Shown in pieces: positions 17,034 to 26,040 of a DNA stretch of 64,000 nucleotides. The notes under the pieces are model-generated. The model was not told where the DNA came from and did not search any database. It worked only from the letters and a program-made list of their open reading frames with translations. A program made the translations under genes and the position numbers. Position 1 is the stretch's first letter; each line of letters opens with the position of its first letter. The DNA comes from JAIXUI01 sp943373175 (GTDB lineage Bacteria > Bacteroidota > Bacteroidia > UBA7662 > JAIXUI01), in assembly GCA_943373175.1 (NCBI GenBank), contig CALSBM010000004.1, positions 1-64,000 on the forward strand, given 5' to 3'.

Positions 17034-18492
17034 ACGGCTGAATGTCCGATGATTTAGTTTGAATAACTAACCAAATTACCAGGCCGAGTGCAAATCCATG
17101 AACCCATAATGGCCATGATTTCTCCTGATTTGAACGAGCTTTTATTGTTTTTGCAGGTAGAAAATGTAAGCCTATAGCCAGCAGCAGCATAGCAGCAACA
17201 ACCGGAAAACCATTTATCCATTGAATCAGAATTTCTGGGTGAAAAGAACTGGCTATTTGACGAAGTTGGCTAATTGCGGTATCGAAATCAGGAATTCGGA
17301 AGAATATCCAGCAAAAACACACAAAATGGAAGGTAAGAAACCAAGAGAAAAATCTAAGGATAACAGCGGTTTTACCACCCGATTCATTTGAAATACGGAC
17401 TTTTTTATCCACAATCAATGCTGCACCATGTAGCCCTCCCCAAAGCATAAAGTTCCAACTTGCACCATGCCACAATCCGCCTAACAGCATGGTAATCATA
17501 AGGTTTAAGTTTTGCCTCCATTGCGAACACCGATTTCCTCCTAATGGAATGTATAAGTAATCCCTCAGCCAGGTTGAAAGTGAAATATGCCAGCGTCGCC
17601 AAAAGTCGGTGATGTTGAGGCTTTGGTAGGGCTGAAGAAAGTTATCGGTTAGGCGGAAACCGAAAAGTAATGCTATGCCTATAGCCATATCGCTGTATCC
17701 GGAGAAATCACAGAAAATCTGCATGGCATAGCCATAGACTGCTAGTAAATTTTCCACACCCGAAAACTGCATAGGGCTATCCATTACCCTGTCAACAAAA
17801 TTTATGGAGATGTAATCGGAGATAACTGCTTTCTTGATAAGCCCCAGGGTAATCAAAGAAAATGCAGTAGCAGCTTCTGATTTTTTTAACGGTTCAAACT
17901 GCCTGACCTGGGGTAGGATATCGGCTGCTCGCACTATTGGTCCTGCAACAAGACGAGGGAAAAACGTCACGAAAAAGGCAAAATCGAGAAAATCGTGGGA
18001 TTCTCTTTTTACTTCACCTCTATAAAGATCAACTATATAACTAATGGATTCGAAGGTGAAAAATGAAATACCAACAGGCAAAATCCAGTTCAGCTTAAGA
18101 AAATGTGCTCCGGTAAGATCACTCCATAAAGCACCAAACAAATTGAAATACTTAAAAAGAGCGAGTAAGCCTAAATCCCCAACTAAAGCGATTATCATGA
18201 TTGTTTTCGCTTTCTTTTTACTTTTCTCGCTACTAATGGCTCCACCCATCCACCAGTTAAATAATCCATTGGCCAGTAACAATAGCCAGTAAATTCCGCT
18301 GGACTTGTAGTAAAAAAAGAGAGAAAACAGCACTATCCACGTTATGGCTGCTTTTCGTTTTACTGAAAGAAGAATATAAATGCCATAAACAAGGGGAAAA
18401 AGTAACAAAAACAAACCAGTATTGAACATCAACGGTTGTTTCGGAGCATAATACAACAACCGAAGTACTGCTTGCCAATCAATCACGGGCAT
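17014..18492 (-). CDS. MBOAT family O-acyltransferase (AlgI/DltB-like)
   Basis: About 492 residues from the ATG at 18492, which overlaps the stop of the SGNH gene by 14 bases (an upstream ORF extension lacks family similarity). Around ten membrane helices. The catalytic histidine is in LLGGLWHGASWNF, and the AlgI-type block FCDFSGYSDMAIGIALLFGF is present. Such proteins carry an acetyl group across the membrane and hand it to an SGNH-domain esterase/transferase for O-acetylation of a glycan. Two SGNH proteins lie immediately upstream, which supports that role; the glycan is unknown. Confidence 0.92.
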   Translation of the reverse strand: MPVIDWQAVLRLLYYAPKQPLMFNTGLFLLLFPLVYGIYILLSVKRKAAITWIVLFSLFFYYKSSGIYWLLLLANGLFNWWMGGAISSEKSKKKAKTIMIIALVGDLGLLALFKYFNLFGALWSDLTGAHFLKLNWILPVGISFFTFESISYIVDLYRGEVKRESHDFLDFAFFVTFFPRLVAGPIVRAADILPQVRQFEPLKKSEAATAFSLITLGLIKKAVISDYISINFVDRVMDSPMQFSGVENLLAVYGYAMQIFCDFSGYSDMAIGIALLFGFRLTDNFLQPYQSLNITDFWRRWHISLSTWLRDYLYIPLGGNRCSQWRQNLNLMITMLLGGLWHGASWNFMLWGGLHGAALIVDKKVRISNESGGKTAVILRFFSWFLTFHFVCFCWIFFRIPDFDTAISQLRQIASSFHPEILIQWINGFPVVAAMLLLAIGLHFLPAKTIKARSNQEKSWPLWVHGFALGLVIWLVIQTKSSDIQPFIYFQF

Positions 18493-19819
18493 CAGGATAA
18501 AGAGACGATAGCAGTGCTTCATAGAGCATCTCTGCCTGTAAAGCGTAGCCACTTGTTGTAAGATGGACTCTGTCGGATTGCATTAGCCCCCGTTTTACCC
18601 AAGAAACTCTTGAACCGGGGCCTCCCATTACTCTACGAAAATCCCAGTACGCAAAGCCGATAACTTCTGCTTTTTGCTTCAATACCTCAATGGCGGCTTT
18701 CTGTGCTGGTAAATCAGCCGGAATTCCTGATTGGCGACGTGTCTTTTTCCGAGGGCCAGGGCCAAAATCAGGCGGAAATGTAAAAAGCAAGGCGGCTCTG
18801 GGATGCACCTCCCTGATTTTACAACACAAACTGTCTATTTCCTGAGAAAAACGTGCTGCATCGAAATCTGGTTGATAGCTGTCGTTAGTGCCCAGGGAGA
18901 TAATTACAAGGTCTGGTTGCAAAGCCTTGGTATGTATTAACCATTTTTCTGCAATATTGACATGATCAACTCTGGCTCCATTAACTCCTGTTGCATGGTA
19001 TCGGATTCCCTTGTCATGACTATTCAACAAATTCAAACCAAACAAACTAAGCTTACACGATTCATTCTTCGATTCCAATTTCAGTTTCCTTACCGGATAA
19101 TTCCATTGAAAAGTTTTAGTATCGTATTCACTTCCATACAGCAATTTGGCTTCGAGACCATTTTCGTCTGTTAGTTTTATTCCGCACCCATTAGAAAACA
19201 CCTGAACTTGAGTGAAGCTATCTTCTAAAGCTCGAGTTTCGCACCAGAGGGAGAAATTAGTACCCGAAGATTCTAAGGTAATTCCACTGATGCCAATCGG
19301 TTGAGGTTTTTCAGGATGTACCATTCTTTTTGCTAACCAGTTCTGGTCGGAACCGGAACGTAAATCATACGGTTCGTTAGTTCCGGCAACTCGATAAGGA
19401 AAAATAAGTCCTCGACCAGCATGACCAAATTGCTGTTGCAACTTTCGCCTCAAAGTTCCGGTAAACAAATCAGCCTGTATATGGCTATCTCCTAAATGAA
19501 GGATGTTGATGATTTCCTTTTTTCCTGATTCTAAGGAATCCAGTTTTATTAGAAAATTGACAAGGTAGCGGTCGTTTTCAATGGCATTGTATCCTTTAAA
19601 CTTCTGTTCTGTACCCTTCCAATGCCGAGACGGGTCGTTTCTTAACCGAAAAGGCACTCTCCTGACTCGCTTACCCCTTTTACCTTTCAGCTTTTTTCTC
19701 CCAGATTTACGAGCAACACTATGGCTTTTCCCTTTTTTCTTCCTCGCAGCATACGCTGAATGGTTAGTGCTAGAAAGAAAAAATCCGATTATAATCAGTA
19801 GAACTATGCGAAATCTCAT
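18479..19819 (-). CDS. Exported SGNH/GDSL hydrolase-fold protein
   Basis: 446 residues. A signal peptide (ending SAYAAR) precedes a strongly basic, Lys/Arg-rich segment (residues about 26-55) and an SGNH domain: ILHLGDSHIQAD (block I with the nucleophile Ser), VIISLGTNDS (block III with Asn) and SDRVHLTTSGY (block V with Asp and His). All catalytic residues are present. Placed between another SGNH gene and the MBOAT gene with overlaps of 4 and 14 bases, it is the likely periplasmic acetyl-transferring partner. The basic stretch could bind a polyanionic polymer. Confidence 0.88.
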   Translation of the reverse strand: MRFRIVLLIIIGFFLSSTNHSAYAARKKKGKSHSVARKSGRKKLKGKRGKRVRRVPFRLRNDPSRHWKGTEQKFKGYNAIENDRYLVNFLIKLDSLESGKKEIINILHLGDSHIQADLFTGTLRRKLQQQFGHAGRGLIFPYRVAGTNEPYDLRSGSDQNWLAKRMVHPEKPQPIGISGITLESSGTNFSLWCETRALEDSFTQVQVFSNGCGIKLTDENGLEAKLLYGSEYDTKTFQWNYPVRKLKLESKNESCKLSLFGLNLLNSHDKGIRYHATGVNGARVDHVNIAEKWLIHTKALQPDLVIISLGTNDSYQPDFDAARFSQEIDSLCCKIREVHPRAALLFTFPPDFGPGPRKKTRRQSGIPADLPAQKAAIEVLKQKAEVIGFAYWDFRRVMGGPGSRVSWVKRGLMQSDRVHLTTSGYALQAEMLYEALLSSLYPDARD

Positions 19820-21228
19820 GGAATTTGAACTGCAGGTTTAAGTGCTGTCTGAAGTGCTGTTTCGAGCATTGAAGCAACTTTTTTTGCCCCTGCCGGGCTT
19901 AAGTGGGTGTAATCCTTGGCAAGAAGTGGAGGCGTTTGGGCAATCCAGTCTAAGGCAGCATTTTCTCCACCCATCGCATGAAACAAGCTCCAAAAGCATA
20001 CTTTTTCTTCCATGGCGATTTTTCTTTGAATACCAACAATGTGAGGAATGCTTGGATCGGTGCGGTACTCACCATCAATTTTTGCACTTTTATCTCCAAC
20101 TCCTATTATCAAAATAGTAGTTGAAGGAAACAGTTTTTTTAAATGTCGGATTGCTCTGCGCAACCCTACTTCGTACCAATGTAAGGAAGTAAGTTCAGGA
20201 TTAGCCACATTCAATCCGTACTGTAAAACAAGGCATTGATAGGGAAGGTAGCGGGCGAACTGCTTAGTTAAGCCAACATTCAATTGTGCTAATGGTAAAC
20301 CACTGTTCCCTCTTAGGCTTAAATTGTCGAGAATCACCCCTTCTTCACTTTCAAAACTCAATCCGTAAACTTCATCCTTAGTATTGATTGGCCATTGGAG
20401 ATTAATGACTCTGCCGTTGCCTAAACCGAACCGTTGCAAATTAGCCGTACTATCTACTTCAATCTCCCGATTACTAACAGTTAATGTATGTGCAGTTTGT
20501 CTGTTTCGCAGAAACAAGCTTACATTAACCGGAGTCCCTTTTTGTTGGTATCGTACCCAAGAAGGTTTTTCACTGGAAGGGATGCCTAATGTTCCTCCCC
20601 AGCCCATAGAGAACGCTGGTTTTTTTGGAGACATCCAGGTATAGGAGCTCCAGTTTTCAGAAAACTTATGGCTAATGGTTATTCTATATCCTGCAACCGG
20701 GCTTGTAATGGGTACCCAGCCAATACCACCACCGCCATACGTTCGTTGAAAATAACGACGTAAATCTTGTGTGACCAAATCACCCTCGATAGCACTATCT
20801 CCCCAATAACCGATTCTTAGCTTTTTACTTCCAACGCGCTGTTTTACTGAGTCTAACGCATTAGCTAAAAAACGAAAATTGGGAAGTGAATCTCCAAAAT
20901 CCTCAATAGGAACAGGCCCTTTGGGATACTCGTGTAACACTATGTTGGGTAGTCCCAAAAGAGCCAAAGTATCCGATTCCTCTTCATTCAAAATAGAATC
21001 CGACACTTTTACTTCAAGAGTTGAATTAACTTGTTTAAGCTTTTTTCGATTATTCGATTTTTTTGTAGGGGTATGGAAAACATCTGAGAACAGACTGTAA
21101 GACTTTATTTTGACACCCAAAGCAGCACTTTCAGACAAAAAGGATCCAGCCCAAGCAACAGCTACTGCAAGACAAAGCGTCGCCCACAGCGGCCAAAAGG
21201 TTACTGTCTTACTTTTTTTCTCGCCCAT
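19816..21228 (-). CDS. Membrane-anchored SGNH hydrolase-fold protein, second copy
   Basis: 470 residues. One N-terminal membrane helix (about 10-35) probably anchors it facing the periplasm. The SGNH blocks are IGYWGDSAIEGD (Ser), LQYGLNVAN (Asn) and KDYTHLSPAGAKKV (Asp, His). It is only distantly similar to the next gene downstream, which it overlaps by 4 bases, so the two are probably functionally distinct partners of the MBOAT protein rather than a recent duplication. Confidence 0.86.
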   Translation of the reverse strand: MGEKKSKTVTFWPLWATLCLAVAVAWAGSFLSESAALGVKIKSYSLFSDVFHTPTKKSNNRKKLKQVNSTLEVKVSDSILNEEESDTLALLGLPNIVLHEYPKGPVPIEDFGDSLPNFRFLANALDSVKQRVGSKKLRIGYWGDSAIEGDLVTQDLRRYFQRTYGGGGIGWVPITSPVAGYRITISHKFSENWSSYTWMSPKKPAFSMGWGGTLGIPSSEKPSWVRYQQKGTPVNVSLFLRNRQTAHTLTVSNREIEVDSTANLQRFGLGNGRVINLQWPINTKDEVYGLSFESEEGVILDNLSLRGNSGLPLAQLNVGLTKQFARYLPYQCLVLQYGLNVANPELTSLHWYEVGLRRAIRHLKKLFPSTTILIIGVGDKSAKIDGEYRTDPSIPHIVGIQRKIAMEEKVCFWSLFHAMGGENAALDWIAQTPPLLAKDYTHLSPAGAKKVASMLETALQTALKPAVQIP

Positions 21229-21233
21229 AATGC

Positions 21234-21998
21234 TTACCGAACTTCCAGTGCTATACGTTCACTGATTATTGGCAAAGTATGATTTAAGATTTCCCCTAAA
21301 TCATTAGAATTGGAAGGGTACAACATTCTTACAACATCACCTCCCATAGATTTACCTTCATCATTAACCACGGTAAAATGAACAGCCAATTCTCTTTGAT
21401 AGATGCCAGCAGCTTTATCGAGGCATAAATCTGCCCTAGTTTTCAGCTCAAACATGGAAAGAAAAACAATTCTGTCGCATTGAAATGTTTCTTTCAGGTA
21501 AGGCATAAGGTTAGGATTGGTAATGTAAGCCTCGTAATACCGGGTAGTTTTATCATTCGGTAACACTTTATCGTCTTTCACTAATCCTTCCTGTTTCGGT
21601 TCTTTTTTTCGAAAAAGATTTTTAACACTTAACCTAGAGTGTTGATCGGCATCCTGATTAAGCTTTCCTGAGCCAGAATACACAAATCGAAATCCTAATG
21701 AATTGTATATCCTTCTCAAATCCTCGTTAGTTTCCGCAGTTTGGTTACCGAAATAAAGGCAACTGTCGAAATTGCTAAGCTTTTTTGCAACACTCATGGC
21801 TAATTGCTCTCTTATCATAGCCCTCAATCGGGAAGAAGTTAATTCGCTTCCCTGAGCAATATCCTGATCTGCATCTGAAAAATGCTCATTTGGTTTATAC
21901 GGAACTACCAACGCATAGCGCTTCTGAGCACTTACTTGAGTTGTTGAGATTAATACTAAAACTAGTAGCCAACTCTGAAAAAACTTATTTAAGTACAT
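21234..21998 (-). CDS. Exported protein of unknown function
   Basis: 254 residues with a clear signal peptide (ending VSAQKR). I do not recognise the family. The mature part has a basic patch (NLFRKKEPKQEG) and no repeated or catalytic motif. The ATG overlaps the end of rseP by 14 bases and the gene is 5 bases before the SGNH pair, so it is transcribed with both. It may belong to the acetylation module or to envelope stress; the sequence does not say which. Confidence 0.75.
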   Translation of the reverse strand: MYLNKFFQSWLLVLVLISTTQVSAQKRYALVVPYKPNEHFSDADQDIAQGSELTSSRLRAMIREQLAMSVAKKLSNFDSCLYFGNQTAETNEDLRRIYNSLGFRFVYSGSGKLNQDADQHSRLSVKNLFRKKEPKQEGLVKDDKVLPNDKTTRYYEAYITNPNLMPYLKETFQCDRIVFLSMFELKTRADLCLDKAAGIYQRELAVHFTVVNDEGKSMGGDVVRMLYPSNSNDLGEILNHTLPIISERIALEVR

Positions 21999-23313
21999 GC
22001 TGCCAGATGTCGTTGCCGAAGATAAACACCATCAGAGCTATCAAGATCGCCATTCCGGCATACTGAGCAATTAACATGAACTTATCCCCTACTGGTTTGC
22101 CTCGAATAATTTCGATTAGCAGAAACAACACATGCCCTCCATCAAGTGCAGGAATAGGTAAAATGTTCATAAACGCTAACACAATGGAAAGCAATGCTGT
22201 AGTCATCCAGAAGCGATACCAATCCCAGACTCCGCCATACATTTTCTTTGCAATCGCTATCGGGCCACCAAAGCTTTTAGAAGCTGGAATTTCTCCCGAA
22301 AATACCCTTCCAAACCCTTTCACATTATCTGTGATGGTTTTCGATGCTAACCGATAACCGGCTGGTAGGGCTTCTGAAATTCCATATTTTTTTGTTTCGG
22401 TTGGAAGTGATTCAATCTTTGGATAAAAGCCAATTGTACCATCCTTGTTGACAAGTACTTCCAATTGAACGTTCTTGCCTTCACGAATAAGTTGAAGATT
22501 AACTTTATTGCCTGCATTTGCTTTTAATCCGGATTGAAGTTGATCAAAAAACGTGATGGATTGTCCTGCTAACTGGATAATACTATCGCCGTCCATTAAA
22601 CCGGCATTGGCGGCAGGGCTTCCTTTCATTACTTGCTCTACCGAAAACCGTACGCGAGGCATTACAAACAAGCTCTTATCTGATTCTAAAAGCTTGGCTG
22701 TAAAGTCGCGAGGAACAACAACATCCACCAGTTCGGAGCCTCTCTTAACTGTAATGGTTGTATTCTGCCCAAGTAACACATTGCTTCCAACAATTTCATC
22801 GAACCGCTTTACTGGTTCTCCGTTGATTGAAACAAGTACATCGCCGGATTTTAAGCCTATTTCCTTGGCAAGTTCTGAAGCATAAATACCATGAGTAAGC
22901 TTATCGTTGGGAATATACTTTTCACCATAAAAAATTAGCAAGCAAGTGAAAATGATAATGCCAAGCAAAGCATTGATAAACACCCCTCCAATCATCACAA
23001 TCAACCGCTGCCAAGCTGGTTTAGAGCGGAACTCATCTTCCCCAGCAGGTAGTTTAAGTTGTTCTGTGTCTAAAGACTCATCAACCATCCCGGCAATTTT
23101 GACATAACCACCTAAGGGGAGCCAACCTATTCCATACTCTGTTCCTTTGTAATGAAAGGAAAACAACTTCTTACCCCAAGCATCAAAGAAGAGATAAAAC
23201 TTCTCTACTTTAATACCGAAGGCTCTTGCAGCCCAAAAATGACCGAATTCGTGTAGGGTGACCAATATCGAAAGGCCCAGTATTAACTGGGCAACCATAA
23301 TTACTATTTCCAT
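21985..23313 (-). CDS. rseP: RIP metalloprotease RseP (site-2 protease)
   Basis: 442 residues. M50 family zinc protease: HEFGH near residue 20 is the zinc-binding helix and NILPIPALDGGHVLF near the C-terminus supplies the third ligand. Two PDZ domains lie between (about 120-210 and 215-300; GSPAANAGLMDGDSI). It cuts anti-sigma factors or signal peptides within the membrane. It lies 10 bases after dxr, a conserved pairing in many bacteria. Confidence 0.95.
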   Translation of the reverse strand: MEIVIMVAQLILGLSILVTLHEFGHFWAARAFGIKVEKFYLFFDAWGKKLFSFHYKGTEYGIGWLPLGGYVKIAGMVDESLDTEQLKLPAGEDEFRSKPAWQRLIVMIGGVFINALLGIIIFTCLLIFYGEKYIPNDKLTHGIYASELAKEIGLKSGDVLVSINGEPVKRFDEIVGSNVLLGQNTTITVKRGSELVDVVVPRDFTAKLLESDKSLFVMPRVRFSVEQVMKGSPAANAGLMDGDSIIQLAGQSITFFDQLQSGLKANAGNKVNLQLIREGKNVQLEVLVNKDGTIGFYPKIESLPTETKKYGISEALPAGYRLASKTITDNVKGFGRVFSGEIPASKSFGGPIAIAKKMYGGVWDWYRFWMTTALLSIVLAFMNILPIPALDGGHVLFLLIEIIRGKPVGDKFMLIAQYAGMAILIALMVFIFGNDIWQHVLK

Positions 23314-23323
23314 GTAAGGAGCA

Positions 23324-24490
23324 TCAAACGATTAAAGTGCGGGCGAAATTACGGGTTTGTGCATCCGCTTCGATAAAATCTTCCAAATACTGAGGAGTTG
23401 AGTACGGAATTCGCTGAAGACATTCTTCAACTATACGCTCAATTCCGAGAAATCTGATTCTTTTTTCCAAAAAGGCTTCAACGGCAATTTCATTCGCAGC
23501 ATTCAATATACACGGGGCATTGCCTCCTTGTTTCATGGCTTGAATAGCCAGTCTTAAACAGCCAAACGTTTCGATATCAGGTTGTTGGAATGTAAGCTGA
23601 GGGAAGGATGAAAAATCGAAGCGTGGAAAATTGGTTTCTAAGCGATTGGGGTATGCTAGTGCGTAGAGAATGGGCAATTTCATATCAGGAAGTCCCATTT
23701 GTGCTTTAATTGAACCATCGGTGAACTGCACAAAGGAGTGTAAAATAGACTGTGGATGAACCACCACTTCTACCTGCTCAGGCTTTAGATTGAAGAGCCA
23801 CTTAGCTTCTATCACTTCTAGCCCTTTATTCATCAGCGTTGCCGAGTCAATGGTAATCTTAGCTCCCATAGACCAATTCGGATGCTTCAAAGCTTGCTCT
23901 AAACTTACTGCTGCAATTTCGTCCCTAGTTTTTCCTCTGAAAGGACCACCAGAAGCTGTCAAAATGATTTTTTCAATAGGATTCTGCCATTCACCCGCCA
24001 AGCATTGAAAAATGGCTGAATGTTCTGAATCAACCGGATAGATATTGACCCCAAAGTCACGCGCCATTTGGGTTACTAATGAACCTGCTACAACAAGGGT
24101 TTCTTTATTGGCAAGTGCAATAATTTTCCCAGATTCGATAGCTTTTATAGTTGGTCGTAATCCGGCTGCTCCTACTAAAGCAGTAAGTACAACATCGGTT
24201 TCAGTGCTTTGCACTACCTGAAGTACTGCTTCAGCCCCGGCATAAACCTTCAAAGGCAAATCATCAAGTGCATTTTTTAACTCTTGGTAATGCGCTTCGT
24301 TAGCAATTACTACTTTGTCTGGTTGAAAACGCCGGGCTTGTTCAGCAAGTAACCGCCATGAATTGTTAGCCACTATTGTATCCAAACTAAGGTGTTCGGG
24401 ATGCGCTTCAATGACTTCTAAGGCTTGTGTGCCTATCGATCCGGTTGATCCCAGAATGCAAATGCGCCTTACTGAAGGAGTATTACTCAT
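23324..24490 (-). CDS. dxr: 1-deoxy-D-xylulose-5-phosphate reductoisomerase
   Basis: 388 residues. It makes 2-C-methyl-D-erythritol 4-phosphate in the non-mevalonate isoprenoid pathway. The NADPH-binding motif is ILGSTGSIGTQ; the metal and substrate site includes PVDSEHSAIFQCL and the loop LTASGGPFRG with the following HPNWSMGAKITIDSATLMNKG block. Normal length. Part of the GH3-dxr-rseP operon. Confidence 0.97.
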   Translation of the reverse strand: MSNTPSVRRICILGSTGSIGTQALEVIEAHPEHLSLDTIVANNSWRLLAEQARRFQPDKVVIANEAHYQELKNALDDLPLKVYAGAEAVLQVVQSTETDVVLTALVGAAGLRPTIKAIESGKIIALANKETLVVAGSLVTQMARDFGVNIYPVDSEHSAIFQCLAGEWQNPIEKIILTASGGPFRGKTRDEIAAVSLEQALKHPNWSMGAKITIDSATLMNKGLEVIEAKWLFNLKPEQVEVVVHPQSILHSFVQFTDGSIKAQMGLPDMKLPILYALAYPNRLETNFPRFDFSSFPQLTFQQPDIETFGCLRLAIQAMKQGGNAPCILNAANEIAVEAFLEKRIRFLGIERIVEECLQRIPYSTPQYLEDFIEADAQTRNFARTLIV

Positions 24491-24516
24491 TAGAAATAAA
24501 GGATAAAATTTCCCCT

Positions 24517-26004
24517 TCAGGAAAGGGTTATACGGTTGGCAATCTCGCGATCATTAGCAAGGCGAGGTAGTTTGTTTTGACCACCTAATCTTCCTACCGA
24601 CTTCATGTACTGGGCAAAAGTACCGGGTTTTATCCACCTGATTACTAATGGCCTAAGAATACTACCCGTGATTAGGTCATCGTAATAAATATTCTTTTTT
24701 CTCATCAAATCATCCATAAACAAGGCAATGGCTTCCTCTTCGGCAGGACAATCAGCTATCTCAACAAACCACTCATGATAAGGCAATCCGTTAGTAGGAG
24801 TCACTTGAGGAGCAACATGAAATTCTAGAACTTCCAGCCCAAAATGAGCGCTAGCTTGCTTCATCACTTCATCCACTTCTTCACCAATTACATGTTCACC
24901 AAAAGCAGAGATAAAATGCTTAATTCTTCCGCTTACTCTGATTTTATAAGGATTTTTTGAAACGAATCTTACCGTATCGCCTATGCTGTAAGCCCATAAG
25001 CCTGCATTAGAACTTATGACCAAGGCATAGTTTCGATTCAACTCCACCTCGCCAATATGCATTCGAGGCGGATTTTCATCAAAGTAATGCTCAGCAGGGA
25101 TGAATTCGTAAAATATTCCGGTATTCAATAACAAGAGTAAACCAGAGTCCGATTGTTCATTCTGGTAAGCAAAAAAACCTTCAGAAGCAGGAAAAAGCTC
25201 AATACTGTCCACTTTACGTCCAATACTTTGTTCTAATTTTTGCCGGTAAGGTTCGTAGTTAACCCCACCATAGATAAATAAAGAGAAGTTAGGGAACAAT
25301 TCTCCTGCAAGTTTCTCGGATCGTGCTTTTAACCGATCGAAGTACATTTGAACCCAAGGTGGTATGCCGGAAATCAGCCGCAAATCTGCTGAAAGAGTTT
25401 CATCAACCACACGTTCAACCTTTTCTTCCCAATCTTCAATGCAATTGGTTTGATAAGAAGGAAGTTGGTTGGTTCGCAAATAAGCAGGGACATGATGATT
25501 TGAAATACCCGACAATCGTCCTGTAAGAATGCCATTCTTCATATCTAAAACCGGACTTCCAGAAAGGAAAATCAGCTTTCCATCAAGAAAATCTGCTTTC
25601 CCGGTATCGTGAACATAAGCCAGAATAGCATTCCGTGCTGAATTAATGTGATTGGGAATAGACTCACGAGTTATGGGGATGTACTTCACACCCGAAGTAG
25701 TCCCGGAAGTTTTAGCAAGATATTGCGGCTTTCCCGGCCACATTACATCAGCCTCACCAGATGCGTTCCGCTCAAACCAGGCTCTCCTACCTTCATAATC
25801 CTTAACCGGAACTCTAACTTTAAAGTCCTCATACGATTTGATAGAAGCAAAATCATGCTCTTTACCAAAAGCAGTATTCTCTGCCCGACGGATGAGGTCA
25901 TTAAAAACAGAAAGCTGTGATTCCACAGGACGTGAAGACCACAGCTTAGTCTGTTTATCTATACGGGCTGCCCAAATCCGGGCAGCCCATGATTTTAAAC
26001 TCAT
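24517..26004 (-). CDS. GH3-like acyl-adenylating enzyme family protein
   Basis: 495 residues of the bacterial branch of the GH3 auxin-responsive family, an acyl-adenylate/amide-forming fold. The adenylation motif is KTSGTTSGVKYIPIT near residue 95, followed by SAGL-like and YSIGDTVRF motifs. Bacteroidota members are common but their substrate is unproven. The ATG is preceded after 4 bases by a -7-like GATTTTTG on the minus strand, marking it as the head of the operon that continues through dxr and rseP. Confidence 0.85.
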   Translation of the reverse strand: MSLKSWAARIWAARIDKQTKLWSSRPVESQLSVFNDLIRRAENTAFGKEHDFASIKSYEDFKVRVPVKDYEGRRAWFERNASGEADVMWPGKPQYLAKTSGTTSGVKYIPITRESIPNHINSARNAILAYVHDTGKADFLDGKLIFLSGSPVLDMKNGILTGRLSGISNHHVPAYLRTNQLPSYQTNCIEDWEEKVERVVDETLSADLRLISGIPPWVQMYFDRLKARSEKLAGELFPNFSLFIYGGVNYEPYRQKLEQSIGRKVDSIELFPASEGFFAYQNEQSDSGLLLLLNTGIFYEFIPAEHYFDENPPRMHIGEVELNRNYALVISSNAGLWAYSIGDTVRFVSKNPYKIRVSGRIKHFISAFGEHVIGEEVDEVMKQASAHFGLEVLEFHVAPQVTPTNGLPYHEWFVEIADCPAEEEAIALFMDDLMRKKNIYYDDLITGSILRPLVIRWIKPGTFAQYMKSVGRLGGQNKLPRLANDREIANRITLS

Positions 26005-26008
26005 GCTA

Positions 26009-26016
26009 CAAAAATC
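26009..26016 (-). promoter_or_regulatory. GATTTTTG, -7-like element 4 bases before the GH3 gene
   Basis: Read on the minus strand, seven of eight positions match TAnnTTTG, and it is spaced 4 bases from the ATG at 26004. Part of a recurring arrangement in this window. Confidence 0.4.
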
Positions 26017-26040
26017 TGCCTATTTCGCTACAAAGCAAAC

